A stretch of 64,000 nucleotides of DNA from Chryseobacterium sp. MYb264 (GTDB lineage Bacteria; Bacteroidota; Bacteroidia; Flavobacteriales; Weeksellaceae), in contig NZ_CP142422.1 in NCBI RefSeq assembly GCF_035974275.1, positions 1,240,001 to 1,304,000 on the forward strand, read 5' to 3'. This document shows positions 18,592-27,894 of the stretch, in pieces. The notes beneath the pieces are model-generated. The model saw nothing but the letters and a program-made list of their open reading frames with translations, did not search any database and was not told where the DNA came from. The translations under genes were made by a program, and so were the position numbers. Position 1 is the first letter of the stretch; each line of letters starts with the position of its first letter.

Positions 18592-21500
18592 CTACATCAG
18601 CCTAGCTTTTACCTGATCAACTACAATTTTGAAATATTCCGAAAAGACTTCCTTTTCCTGAGCGGTCAGTTGGTTACTAAACTGTTTATCGAAAAAAATT
18701 CCTCCAAAGTAATTGTTAATTTCATTTTCAATATACAGTTCTTTATTTTTGAGCAAATTAAAATTTTTAATTCTAAGACTTTCGGTAACACTTTTAACTA
18801 TTCGATCCAGATGCTCATTCATCAACGTATTTTTAGATATAATATTGAGAATTTGACTGTTACTATTATCGACAGGAATTGGCTCTGCCAAAGATATTTC
18901 TGATTTTTTTCCCAGGAACTTTTCTATCTGAGTAATTCTGGACTCTAATAAGTCTATCTCGGTCTGTTGTTTTTTAATAAAGTCCGTGACATTATTCGTG
19001 TTGATTCCCACAGCAACGTTGATTAGTTTTGATGCGTTACTTTCTTCCCAGGCAATTCCGATAATACTTTTATAATCATCGATTTTCATAAGATCTGCCG
19101 ATTTTGCTATGGCATATCCGTCGTTGTTTCCCGACGGAACAATATAGTCTCCTATCTTTGCTTTATTCAAAACAAATACAGGAACCTGCCCCATAAAAGC
19201 GACAGGTTTAAATCTGTGTTTCGCTCCATGTTCCGGCAATTTTCCTACTACGGCAGGATTTTTTGAGACGACCATTACTTTATCACTATTTTCTGTATTG
19301 AAGGAAATTTTACCTCCCGTTACCCCCACGATGGTTGAAGGAAGTATTTTATCTTTGTCATCAAGGTTTTCCAGTTCCAGATATTCTGCGTAGTCGCCTG
19401 CATGTGAAGAATAGGTCACGCCCCAGTTATCCAGCATATCCTGAGCCTGTTTCTGTGCCTTTACCAATTCATCTCCGTTACGAACAATATTTTCTGCCAT
19501 TGACGCAATTTCGTCTCCATGTGTTATGATCGCCCGTGCGAGTTCAACATCCTCTTCAGTAAGTCCCTGCACAAGAGCCGTTGCAATAACAGTTCCTGGT
19601 GTTGGTACTGTAGTCTGACCTCCTGCTCCCGCCACCTGTTTGGCTTTGGCCGCCTTCATTTTTTCTGTTATATCTTTAAAATTCATTTTAATACCACGTA
19701 TTGTTGTTAAATACGCAATGTCTTTTGCGAGCCATCCAATATACTCAAGCTGGTGCTGGTATCCTGCTGAATTCTTTACCTCAGCCTCTGTCTGCCCTTC
19801 AATTCTGCCGACCATTCTGCCTGTATTATCCCAGAAAGAAATAAAATTATTTCCCGAGGTTGCAAAAGAAGAACCTTCAGGATGAATACCATTATTGCTT
19901 TGAGCATGCTTATTTACCTTTATAGCAATCCCCTGATCTACAGCGTTTATCCTTAGTGTGTAGGAATCAAACAGATGGTCGGGACCGAATCCTTTATTAT
20001 TTAATTGTTGTCTCTGATACGGGTTATTATAATATGTAAAAGTGTCTACCGATAATGGAGTGAGGGTATTTACGGTTGCATTTTGCGCAAAAACCTGTCC
20101 TAATACCGACAGATTTCCTTTAACTATTGCTCCGCCATCAACCTTTAATGCTGAATTGGTAAAATCACCGTAGGGCTGGTTTAAAGTAGACATAACGTGA
20201 AGCCTTTTACCCACGATGGCACCGCCTTCAACTTTTAGAGCCTTATCATTGTCATTATCCCCCAGACTTTTAATCTCTACCCCTTTATTAAACGTAGCAT
20301 TATCATTGAAGGTGCTTAATTTATTGGTATAAAGATTACCATTTAAATTAGTGTTCTTGCTGACGGTCAGGTCCTCTCCCACATTGATGTTCTCACTGAC
20401 TCCTAAACCTCCCGCAACGGTAAGTGCTCCCGTGGACGGATTCGTCGAGTGGGTAGCATTGGTAATATGGGTAATTCCGCTCAGTGTTGATGTTGTGGTG
20501 ACGTTCAGGCTATTGGTGGTGGTATTGGCTGCGACAGATAGATTTTTTCCCACATTGGTATTTTGTAAAGCATTTACATTTCCATTGGCCGTAATATGCT
20601 GCACCGCAGTGATATTTTTCCCGGAATAGATGCTTTTTTCCACGCCTAATCCTCCCTCAGCTACAATCAGTGCGCCCGAATTCTGATCGACCGCCTCAGC
20701 AGTTCCGTTGATCTTTAGCAGATTGTTAAGGCTTAAGCTATTGGCTGTAAGAGTTCCTGTAATACTGGCATTCTTGGCTACATTCAGATTTTCTCCCACA
20801 TTCAGATTCTGTCCTGTATTAATATTTTCTTTTACCCCTAATCCGCCGGCCACAAGTAATGCTCCTGTCAATGGATCAGTGGAATGTGTTGCATTGGTAA
20901 TATGTGTGATTCCGCCCAGAGTTGAAGTTGTATTGACATTCAGGCTATTGGTCGTGGTGCCCGCTGCAACCGACAGATTCTGTCCGACAATCGCATTCTG
21001 TAATGCATTTATATTTCCATTGGCCGTAATATGCTGAACTGCGGTGATGTTTTTGCCGGAATAGATATTTTTCTCCACTCCCAATCCTCCCTCGGTTACA
21101 ATCAGTGCGCCCGAATTCTGGTCTACGGCATCGGCATCTCCATTAACCTGTATGGTATGATTAACCGCTAAATGATTAGTGGTAAGCACTCCCGTAACAT
21201 TAACATTCTGTGCGACATTAAGATTTTCACCAATTCCCACACCGCCCTGCACCACAAATGCTCCCGTGGACGGATTGGTTGAATGTGTAGCATTGGTAAT
21301 ATTTGTGATTCCACCCAGAGTTGAAGTTGTATTGACATTCAGGCTATTGGTCGTGGTGCCCGCTGCAACCGACAGATTCTGTCCGACACTCGCATTTTGT
21401 AATGCATTTATATTTCCATTGGCCGTAATATGCTGAACTGCGGTGATATTTTTACCGGAATAGATATTTTTCTCGACTCCCAATCCTCCTTCTGTTACAA

Positions 21501-23421
21501 TCAGCGCGCCCGAATTCTGGTCTACGGCATCGGCATCTCCATTTACCTGTATTGTATTGTTCGCCGCCAAGTGACTGGTGGTAAGAACTCCCGTAACATT
21601 AACATTCTGTGCGACATTAAGATTTTCACCAATTCCCACACCGCCCTGCACCACGAATGCTCCCGTGGACGGATTGGTTGAATGTGTAGCATTTGTAATA
21701 TTTGTGATTCCGCCTAAGGTTGATGTCGTATTGACATTCAGGCTATTGGTGGTGGTGCCCGCTGCAACCGAAAGATTCTGTCCGACATTCGCATTTTGTA
21801 ATGCATTTATATTTCCATTGGCCGTAATATGCTGCACTGCGGTGATATTTTTACCGGAATAAATGCTTTTCTCGACTCCTAATCCTCCCTCGGCTACAAT
21901 CAGCGCGCCCGAATTCTGGTCTACGGCCTCGGCATCTCCATTTACCTGGAGGGTGTTGTTAACTGCTAACTGACTGGCAGTAAGAGCTCCCTTAACCGTT
22001 GCATTCTGTGCGATATTAAGATTTTCACCAATTCCGACACCGCCCTGCACCACAAATGCTCCCTGGGTGGGATCAGAAGAGAACGTATTATTTACTATTT
22101 TAGTAACACCCTGTATATTCGTGTTTCCCGCAACATTCAGCGTGTTGAGATTGGAAATATGGGCCACATCAAGATTATTATCTGAACTTATATTTGAATT
22201 TGCTCTGATACTTCCTCCCGATATAATATCTTTTTCAACGCCAAGTCCTCCATTTTCGACAATCAAAGCGCCATGATCTTTATTTGTCGCATTTTCAGCA
22301 CCATTAACCTTTATATTCTGTCCAATTTCCAGATTTTGGTTCGCTGTAACGTTTCCTGCGATGCGTGTATGAGCTCCGACATTTAAATTTTTTGCTACCG
22401 ATGCCCCACCTGCCGTAATTAAAGAGCCTTCATTTAAAACATTCGATTCAGTAAGATCATTAACCTTCAACTGTTTATCAAACTCTGCTTTATCCAGAAA
22501 CTGAGAAATCCCATTAACCTGAAGATTTCCTGACAGATTGGTTTTCTGAGCTACCACCAGATTCTCACCAACATGCAGATTTTTCTTTATACCGATTCCT
22601 CCTTTCACAATAAATGCCCCTGTATCAGGACTGGTAGACTGCGTTGTTGACGATATGACACCCGTCTGGCTGACCAGATTATTAACTGTTGCATTCCCTG
22701 CCGTAAGATTTTCAGTAACAAGATTGGAAACATTAACTGTATTGGTATTACTCATATTGATATCTCCAAAAAAATTAATCTTGCCCTCGGGAGTAATCGT
22801 AATACGGGTCTTATTATTGGTTTTAAAATGTAGCGGTGATGAATCTGAAGTTCCTAAAAATCCATTGCGCATTCCGATATATTTATTGCCGTAAACAGAC
22901 CATGTGTTTCCTTTAGATGCTAATGTAGAATTGCTGTCGTCCCTTGGGTCGGGATCATTACTCCCGGAACTTTGACCGACATTGCTGTTCCCCCGGACAG
23001 ATCCTGCCGTAAGAGCATGGAAGGCATACGGTACCGCATATAAATCCGTAGACTGCAGCTCAATATAATCTCCCGATGATTTACCACTGCCATTTAAAAT
23101 TTTATACTTTATTTTTAAACTAATTTCCTGATTACTGAAGGGAACCTCATTAAAACTTCCTACAATAGAAGCTCCTTTACCAACCTGTATAAAAACAAAC
23201 CCTTCATCATTCGTGTTAATCTGCTGATATTCTGAGTACCACACTTTATCTTTAGTCAATAATTCTACCTCAACCTTTAAATTTTCATTTTTAACGGGCT
23301 TACGTGTGTTATCGAATATCTGAGACCGGAAAATCATACTGCTGTAGGGTTTCTCCTGTGCTTTTAGCTGGTAAGTGCCAAACATTAAAAGAAACAGCGG
23401 AATGTATTTGTGTTTTTTCAT
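18592..23421 (-). CDS. Giant repetitive secreted protein with tail-fibre-like C-terminal autocleavage/chaperone domain
   Basis: The 1609-residue exported protein starts with a signal peptide (MKKHKYIPLFLLMFG ... LKAQ). Residues ~25-180 form a beta domain of the kind that opens Bacteroidota fibre proteins. From ~200 to ~1150, repeats centre on G-A-(L/F)-x-V-x-G-G-x-G-(V/I)-x-x-N-(L/I). Four large units around residues 450-1000 are nearly identical, with a 133-residue (399-bp) period. The C-terminal part has AGDYAEYLE near residue 1341, then VVSKNPAVVGKLPEHG and GDYIVPSGNNDGYAIA, resembling the peptidase G2 / intramolecular chaperone autoprocessing domains of tail spikes. A coiled coil follows (KQQTEIDLLESRITQIEKFLG) and then a helical tail. 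A trimeric surface fibre or adhesin is the best guess. There is no type IX sorting domain on it, although the next gene upstream has one. Confidence 0.8.
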   Translation of the reverse strand: MKKHKYIPLFLLMFGTYQLKAQEKPYSSMIFRSQIFDNTRKPVKNENLKVEVELLTKDKVWYSEYQQINTNDEGFVFIQVGKGASIVGSFNEVPFSNQEISLKIKYKILNGSGKSSGDYIELQSTDLYAVPYAFHALTAGSVRGNSNVGQSSGSNDPDPRDDSNSTLASKGNTWSVYGNKYIGMRNGFLGTSDSSPLHFKTNNKTRITITPEGKINFFGDINMSNTNTVNVSNLVTENLTAGNATVNNLVSQTGVISSTTQSTSPDTGAFIVKGGIGIKKNLHVGENLVVAQKTNLSGNLQVNGISQFLDKAEFDKQLKVNDLTESNVLNEGSLITAGGASVAKNLNVGAHTRIAGNVTANQNLEIGQNIKVNGAENATNKDHGALIVENGGLGVEKDIISGGSIRANSNISSDNNLDVAHISNLNTLNVAGNTNIQGVTKIVNNTFSSDPTQGAFVVQGGVGIGENLNIAQNATVKGALTASQLAVNNTLQVNGDAEAVDQNSGALIVAEGGLGVEKSIYSGKNITAVQHITANGNINALQNANVGQNLSVAAGTTTNSLNVNTTSTLGGITNITNATHSTNPSTGAFVVQGGVGIGENLNVAQNVNVTGVLTTSHLAANNTIQVNGDADAVDQNSGALIVTEGGLGVEKNIYSGKNITAVQHITANGNINALQNASVGQNLSVAAGTTTNSLNVNTTSTLGGITNITNATHSTNPSTGAFVVQGGVGIGENLNVAQNVNVTGVLTTNHLAVNHTIQVNGDADAVDQNSGALIVTEGGLGVEKNIYSGKNITAVQHITANGNINALQNAIVGQNLSVAAGTTTNSLNVNTTSTLGGITHITNATHSTDPLTGALLVAGGLGVKENINTGQNLNVGENLNVAKNASITGTLTANSLSLNNLLKINGTAEAVDQNSGALIVAEGGLGVEKSIYSGKNITAVQHITANGNVNALQNTNVGKNLSVAANTTTNSLNVTTTSTLSGITHITNATHSTNPSTGALTVAGGLGVSENINVGEDLTVSKNTNLNGNLYTNKLSTFNDNATFNKGVEIKSLGDNDNDKALKVEGGAIVGKRLHVMSTLNQPYGDFTNSALKVDGGAIVKGNLSVLGQVFAQNATVNTLTPLSVDTFTYYNNPYQRQQLNNKGFGPDHLFDSYTLRINAVDQGIAIKVNKHAQSNNGIHPEGSSFATSGNNFISFWDNTGRMVGRIEGQTEAEVKNSAGYQHQLEYIGWLAKDIAYLTTIRGIKMNFKDITEKMKAAKAKQVAGAGGQTTVPTPGTVIATALVQGLTEEDVELARAIITHGDEIASMAENIVRNGDELVKAQKQAQDMLDNWGVTYSSHAGDYAEYLELENLDDKDKILPSTIVGVTGGKISFNTENSDKVMVVSKNPAVVGKLPEHGAKHRFKPVAFMGQVPVFVLNKAKIGDYIVPSGNNDGYAIAKSADLMKIDDYKSIIGIAWEESNASKLINVAVGINTNNVTDFIKKQQTEIDLLESRITQIEKFLGKKSEISLAEPIPVDNSNSQILNIISKNTLMNEHLDRIVKSVTESLRIKNFNLLKNKELYIENEINNYFGGIFFDKQFSNQLTAQEKEVFSEYFKIVVDQVKARLM
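20430..22070 (-). repeat. In-gene tandem repeat, 399-bp period, about four units
   Basis: The segments beginning near 21179 and 21578 are almost identical for the full 399-bp period. Matching landmarks (GTAATATGCTG at about 20597, 21026, 21425 and 21827) show four units, one enlarged by about 30 bp. The repeats stay in frame, so copy-number change would alter protein length in 133-residue steps. Confidence 0.85.
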
Positions 23422-23422
23422 T

Positions 23423-23824
23423 TTACTTTTTTATTATTTTAAACGATTTTTTAGAGGCTTCATCTGTAATCACCAGTAGATAGGCTCCTGAAAGAACACT
23501 ACCCATATTGATTATGAAGCTTGAATTTTTTTCATCTTTCGCAGAAATTAATTTTCCGGACATATCAAATAGAGTGTAGGAGATTTTTTCACCTTTTGCT
23601 CCTGATATTTTTACATTTAACAGATCATCAACCGGATTAGGATATAATACGGCATCCAATTCATTTTTCACTCTACTCACCGGATATAACGCATACGTAT
23701 TGATATCCAGATTTTTAGAATCACCCAATTCTTCCTGTATTGTATAGGTACTGGTTTGTGCTTTGGTAAAATCCACGGATAACCAACAAATCAAGAGAAG
23801 AAAGGATAAAGGATATACTTTCAT
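23423..23824 (-). CDS. Small secreted protein with type IX secretion sorting domain
   Basis: The product has 133 residues. A signal peptide ends near DFTKAQ. After a short linker (about residues 25-55), the rest is a type A C-terminal sorting domain: VLYPNPVDDLLNVKISG, then YTLFDMSGKLISAK, then SGAYLLVITDEASKKSFKIIKK. Such domains target proteins across the outer membrane through the type IX system of Bacteroidota. The mature passenger would be very small, so the protein may act as an anchor or partner for neighbours. Its stop is one base before the giant repetitive gene's start, so the two are surely co-transcribed. Confidence 0.88.
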   Translation of the reverse strand: MKVYPLSFLLLICWLSVDFTKAQTSTYTIQEELGDSKNLDINTYALYPVSRVKNELDAVLYPNPVDDLLNVKISGAKGEKISYTLFDMSGKLISAKDEKNSSFIINMGSVLSGAYLLVITDEASKKSFKIIKK

Positions 23825-23830
23825 GACTGC

Positions 23831-24232
23831 TTATTTTTTTGCAATTGAACTACAGCTTACAGAATAACCATTATTACTCGTATCGTAGGTGAATACGATT
23901 TTGTTTCTCTCGTTATTTATCGTTCCTTCGCCAACGATATGCAGATTATCTGAGTACGTATCTATTTTTATTTTGTCCGGATTATTATCATCTACTCTGG
24001 CGACAATGGCGGCACCATATCCTCCGAAGTTCTCCAGATACAACTCCTTGTTATTCTCATTTTTTTCCCTGATAACCATTGTATATACTGTATTTGAAGG
24101 ACCACAGGAATCTTCGGTGATATATTCGCCTAAAAACTTTAATAAGATGGAGTCTTCATCTCTGTTACAGCCCGTACTGATAGCTAAGATCAGCAGCAAA
24201 AGCAGAATTCTGATTTTTCTTAAATCATTCAT
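23831..24232 (-). CDS. Hypothetical lipoprotein
   Basis: This is a 133-residue lipoprotein with signal and lipobox ILLLLLILAISTGC. After the cysteine an acidic linker (NRDEDS) leads to a beta-rich domain with GEYITEDSCGPSNTVYTMVI and FGGYGAAIVARVDDN, plus a late Cys (VSCSS) that could pair with the DSCG cysteine. The pattern is that of a small lipocalin-like or META-like domain that reports mass-balance style beta strands, but I cannot name the family. It is the third gene of a tightly packed operon, six bases before the sorting-domain gene. Confidence 0.75.
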   Translation of the reverse strand: MNDLRKIRILLLLLILAISTGCNRDEDSILLKFLGEYITEDSCGPSNTVYTMVIREKNENNKELYLENFGGYGAAIVARVDDNNPDKIKIDTYSDNLHIVGEGTINNERNKIVFTYDTSNNGYSVSCSSIAKK

Positions 24233-24243
24233 ATTTTTAATAT

Positions 24244-24852
24244 TTATATTTTTCTAATAACCCCTATGCCTACAGAGAAAGCGATATTTCTCCTTTTCTC
24301 ATAATAATATTCCTGATAGATATTGGACAACCCAAACTGAAATCTCGGAATAAAGCTGATGTGATAGTTATCGCTTAATTTAAAAACCACATTCACTCCC
24401 GATTCTAATCCGACATCTGTCTTTTTATCCTCTCCTGAGGTGGAAAAGTAATTGTCTTTTATTGTTTTACTATCGCTTAAGGGAATGCCGATATATCCTC
24501 CTCCATAAGAAATTATCTGCATGTATCTGTTTTGATACAGCTCCACACCTATCCGAAGCGGCACCTGAATATAGATCGAGGCATAATCCGTATTTTCAGT
24601 TACAAACCCTCTTCTGCTGTATCCGATACCAGATCCTACCGAAATAATCTGATTAATATTGTAGTTATAATTAATCTGAAAAGAAGGCGCTCCCTTATAC
24701 AGCAGGTTTTGCTTCTGAAGACCCTGAAATTTTATATAACCGTGATTTACCCTGTCATAATAAGCATTCAAACTTATCTCATGCCGGTTATTTTGTGCCC
24801 ATACCATTGACGAAATAAGGCAAGGCAGTATACCTTTTAATAGAAAATGCAT
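24244..24852 (-). CDS. Outer-membrane beta-barrel protein
   Basis: The 202-residue product has a signal peptide ending near SSMVWAQ. It then shows alternating hydrophobic/polar strands: RHEISLNAYYDRV, APSFQINYNYNINQIISVGSG, IYIQVPLRIGVELY, GLESGVNVVFKLSDNYHISF, and a C-terminal strand ending AFSVGIGVIRKI. Strand turns and sequence style match small PorT/OmpW-like beta-barrels of Bacteroidota. It may anchor or assist secretion of the other operon products, which is an inference from context. It lies 11 bases before the lipoprotein gene. Confidence 0.8.
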   Translation of the reverse strand: MHFLLKGILPCLISSMVWAQNNRHEISLNAYYDRVNHGYIKFQGLQKQNLLYKGAPSFQINYNYNINQIISVGSGIGYSRRGFVTENTDYASIYIQVPLRIGVELYQNRYMQIISYGGGYIGIPLSDSKTIKDNYFSTSGEDKKTDVGLESGVNVVFKLSDNYHISFIPRFQFGLSNIYQEYYYEKRRNIAFSVGIGVIRKI

Positions 24853-24854
24853 AT

Positions 24855-25547
24855 TTATTTTTTTAATTTGTTCAACGTAGATTTTACAGACTTCAGATCC
24901 TTTTCCAGCCGGATAATCATCTCTTCCATCGTTACTATTTTATTATTCAGAAGCTGATTGATCCTCATATTCAACAGCAAAAGCTCACTTTGGTCGATAT
25001 GCTGCAAATCTTTTACTTTTTTGCCCCTTACAAAATAGGAGGCAGACTTGGGAATGTCATTTTTAATAGAAAAGGTAAAATCGTTGGGAATCTCTTCTAT
25101 TTTTGACTCTAATTTTACTCCATCCTTATTTTCGAGCATTATATAATCTCCAACAGCCAGATGATGTTTTTTACGCATGGTAAGCTCCAATAGATTACGA
25201 TTACGGTTGTACACGATCTTTTCCGAGTTCGAGTAGATATCTGGGATAAAGGCAGACCTGTAACTAACCAGTGCAGGATGATAAGCCGCCAGATTTTCAA
25301 TCGGGAAATAATAATGCTCCTTACTGGCATAAGACATATCTTTTTCGGTATACACAACTTCGTAAAACGGAATGGTGCTAAATCTTTGTAAAAGAACACT
25401 GTCCGAAACACGATCTGTTTGCGCTTTTCGTTCTAAGAGCCTTTTATCCATAGGAAAGTAGGGAGACTCTTTTTCAATGGTGTGTTGAGAAAAGAACATG
25501 TTTGTTCCGATCCCTAAGTATACAATAATTTTGAAATAATTCATCAA
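24855..25547 (-). CDS. Secreted hypothetical protein with a fibre-chaperone-like C-terminus and coiled coil
   Basis: This is a 230-residue exported protein (signal IIVYLGIGTNMFFSQ) and the first gene of the five-gene operon. The middle is unrecognised. Residues ~140-195 read VGDYIMLENKDGVKLESKIE, then FTFSIKNDIPKSASYFVRGK, then KVKDLQHIDQSELLLLNMRI. This resembles the conserved end of Flavobacterial tail-fibre-domain proteins, where a V-x-G-K-x-V-x-D-x-(x)-x-(I/V)-D segment precedes a helix. The last 35 residues form a coiled coil (MEEMIIRLEKDLKSVKSTLN). It might trimerise or fold together with the giant repetitive protein. The start at 25547 has a second Met one codon on. The next gene follows after two bases. 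Confidence 0.7.
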   Translation of the reverse strand: MMNYFKIIVYLGIGTNMFFSQHTIEKESPYFPMDKRLLERKAQTDRVSDSVLLQRFSTIPFYEVVYTEKDMSYASKEHYYFPIENLAAYHPALVSYRSAFIPDIYSNSEKIVYNRNRNLLELTMRKKHHLAVGDYIMLENKDGVKLESKIEEIPNDFTFSIKNDIPKSASYFVRGKKVKDLQHIDQSELLLLNMRINQLLNNKIVTMEEMIIRLEKDLKSVKSTLNKLKK

Positions 25548-25700
25548 TTTATGGTTTTAAGAATTAGTTGAAACGGGTAAAAGATTTTAGACAGCTCTCA
25601 GCATTAACTAAATGATCATACTTTCATTTAAAATAAAACTATCGGTGATATTATACATTAACCGTATTTTTTTCTGAAGGTTACTATCTGTCATTAAATT

Positions 25701-25717
25701 ATTTGCATGATGCAAAT
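25701..25717. promoter_or_regulatory. Palindrome and weak -7 box upstream of the five-gene secreted operon
   Basis: ATTTGCATGATGCAAAT is a perfect 7+3+7 palindrome, 154 bases before the first start. Its right half overlaps a near-consensus minus-strand -7 box (CATATTTG), so a regulator bound here would block that promoter. Confidence 0.4.
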
Positions 25718-26275
25718 ATGATTTAAGAATACGTGTGGTCATCATGTGTTTTTTTTATTAAAATAGTAGAATTATTAAAAGACAATTTGAAGATACAGCT
25801 ACTTTCAGGGCTAATGTATGAAATTAGAATCAAACAAATTAGATACAAAATTTTATATATGAAAAATGTATAATGAAATAAGATTTTAATTGAAAATGAA
25901 TAGAAATTAAAGAGCGTACTCATAAAAAAGAACAATTAACAGAAAATTATTTCCTTTATTTTTTAGAAATTCTGTTAGTATAATGCCATTTTAATTTTAA
26001 ATCTTCTCTATAATCACTAAAACAGATCCTGAATCCAAATTAATAAAGATCCTTCGGAGCTGATCCGGGGCTTTATAAATATAACTAAAAGAGTCTGTTC
26101 AGGTTTATTGGAAAAATACAAAAATATTCAAATGCGCAAAGAAGAATCAACCAATTGATTTGATAAAGCGTATTTAAAGATTCGCGGAGGAATTCAAGAG
26201 CCTTTGCCTTCAAAAAATCAGTAGAAAATAAATAAAATCTTTGCGTTAAAAAAACATTGAATTTTTACAATCTAA
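25718..26275. other. AT-rich intergenic DNA
   Basis: No gene or strong signal is seen between the palindrome of the secreted operon and the second MITE-like element. A 70-codon minus-strand frame at 25723-25935 is mostly Phe/Ile/Leu and is attributed to AT richness. Confidence 0.4.
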
Positions 26276-26467
26276 GAGCCTGTTTAAAATTTTACCGTTT
26301 TATTTATTGTCCTTAATGAAGTTGATCTTTGCTCCATTTTGATGCTCTTTTGAGCGTATTTCTCACTTCCTATTTTTGATTTAGCCCGCTAAATCTGCAA
26401 ACACGAAGCAAAAAATCCATCTCAAAATACCTATAAAAATTTTTGGCAATAAAATTTAAACAGCCTC
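26276..26467. mobile_element. MITE-like element, copy 2 (192 bp)
   Basis: It has the same length, orientation, terminal inverted repeats and flanking TAA triplets as the copy at 15875-16066. Only two substitutions were noted by eye (a T/C near the middle and a G/C near the right end). Such high identity at unrelated flanks suggests recent movement. Confidence 0.87.
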
Positions 26468-26849
26468 TAACAGGTTATAAGCCAAAATATTTTTTAATTA
26501 TAATTTAAACACACTCTTATTATCAAAACAACTACCCTTTCATGTTTACCATGAACAAAAGCAAAATGCCGACAAAACCCTGTCTTATTGCTGTAAAATA
26601 TAATCTGTTTTTAACCTAAAATAGCAATTTTTTAACCTTCGCTTCACATTTTGGTAATTTTTAACCTATCAAAATCAATACTGCTATGCAGCTTAATAAA
26701 TTAAAAATCAAAACTTTATATTTATTTTTAAAATTAAACATGACGAATATCAGTTATTGTAAATTTTTGTACCTTACCTGTGTCGGTAATCAATTGTTAA
26801 CGCATGATTGCAGATTAATTCAATAAACCATACCCTGTACCGAAAAGCC

Positions 26850-27893
26850 ATGGCAGAAACATTTGAAATTAACATCAATGAACATTCCAGAGTTCCGAAA
26901 TATAAGCAGATTGTAGATTCTATTCTCAACGGAATTGATGGAGGAGAAATTCAGATCGGGGAAAAAATTCCTTCGATTAACGAGCTGAGCGAATCCTGTT
27001 TTCTATCGCGGGATACCGTGGAAAAAGCTTATAAAGAGCTTAGAAAAAGGCAGATTATTGAGTCTGTAAAGGGAAAAGGCTATTATATTTCGCGTATCAA
27101 TAAGAATGACAGTATTAATATTTTCTTTCTTATTAATAAGCCGAGCACCTACAAGATGATGATCTATAATTATTTTGTTAATGCAATAGGTTCCAAAGGT
27201 AATGTGGAGATGTATATTTACCATTGTGACGAAACGCTTTTCATCAATTCATTAAAGAAAAACCTGGGCGGATTTGATTATTATGTGATTATGCCGCACT
27301 TTCGTGACGAACAGTCTAAGCACACAAGCTCAACTCAGGAAGTGATCGATATGATTGAGAAAATTCCGAAGAATAAATTACTGATGCTCGATAATACCAA
27401 ACCTAATATTTCAGGGGAATATGGCTCTATTTTTCAGGATTTTGAGCATGATATCTATGAAGCGCTGGAGGAAGGTTTAGATCAAATAAGAAAATATGAG
27501 AAGATCATTTTGGTTTATCCCGACAAAGATATACATCCCTACCCTTTTCGTATTGCAAGAGGATTTGAGAAATTCTGTAAAGACTTTAAACTCGATTATG
27601 AAATTCTCGACGAAATTTATCCCGATATGGAACTGCAAAAGGATATTTTCATTACCATTCGTGAGCGTGATCTGGTAAATTTGGTAAAGCAAGTAAGACA
27701 AAATAACATGAAATTAGGCGAAGACATCGGCATTATCTCTTATAATGAAACACCTTTGAAAGAATTGCTTGGCATTACCGTTATTACCACCGATTTCAAA
27801 GCGATGGGCGAATCTGCAGCCTATATGATTCTTAAAAATAAAAAAGAACAGGTGAATAATGTTTTTAAATTTATTCAGAGGGATTCTTTATAA
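26850..27893 (+). CDS. GntR-family regulator with LacI-type sugar-binding domain
   Basis: This 347-residue cytoplasmic regulator has a winged-helix GntR domain at residues ~8-75: RVPKYKQIVDSILNGIDGGE, GEKIPSINELSESCFLSRDT, then VEKAYKELRKRQIIESVKGK. From ~85 a type-1 periplasmic-binding-protein-like domain follows (INIFFLINKPSTYKMMIYNY, YYVIMPHF, KLLMLDN, IILVYPD, and GIISYNETPLKELLGITVIT near the end). This architecture is common for Bacteroidota carbohydrate regulators. Its place beside the rhamnose genes suggests it senses rhamnose or a rhamnose-derived compound. The frame is open from a TTG at 26808, but the ATG at 26850 fits the domain better. A heptamer tandem repeat starts right after its stop. 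Confidence 0.88.
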   Translation: MAETFEININEHSRVPKYKQIVDSILNGIDGGEIQIGEKIPSINELSESCFLSRDTVEKAYKELRKRQIIESVKGKGYYISRINKNDSINIFFLINKPSTYKMMIYNYFVNAIGSKGNVEMYIYHCDETLFINSLKKNLGGFDYYVIMPHFRDEQSKHTSSTQEVIDMIEKIPKNKLLMLDNTKPNISGEYGSIFQDFEHDIYEALEEGLDQIRKYEKIILVYPDKDIHPYPFRIARGFEKFCKDFKLDYEILDEIYPDMELQKDIFITIRERDLVNLVKQVRQNNMKLGEDIGIISYNETPLKELLGITVITTDFKAMGESAAYMILKNKKEQVNNVFKFIQRDSL

Positions 27894-27894
27894 T

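Noticed and set aside
20430..22070. Possible CRISPR-like or satellite array
   Set aside because: The repeats are coding, in frame and far longer than CRISPR repeats.
19335..22894. Series of long plus-strand frames opposite the giant repetitive gene
   Set aside because: They mirror the tandem repeats on the opposite strand, have low-complexity hydrophobic content and repeat with the same 399-bp period, as expected for antisense shadows.
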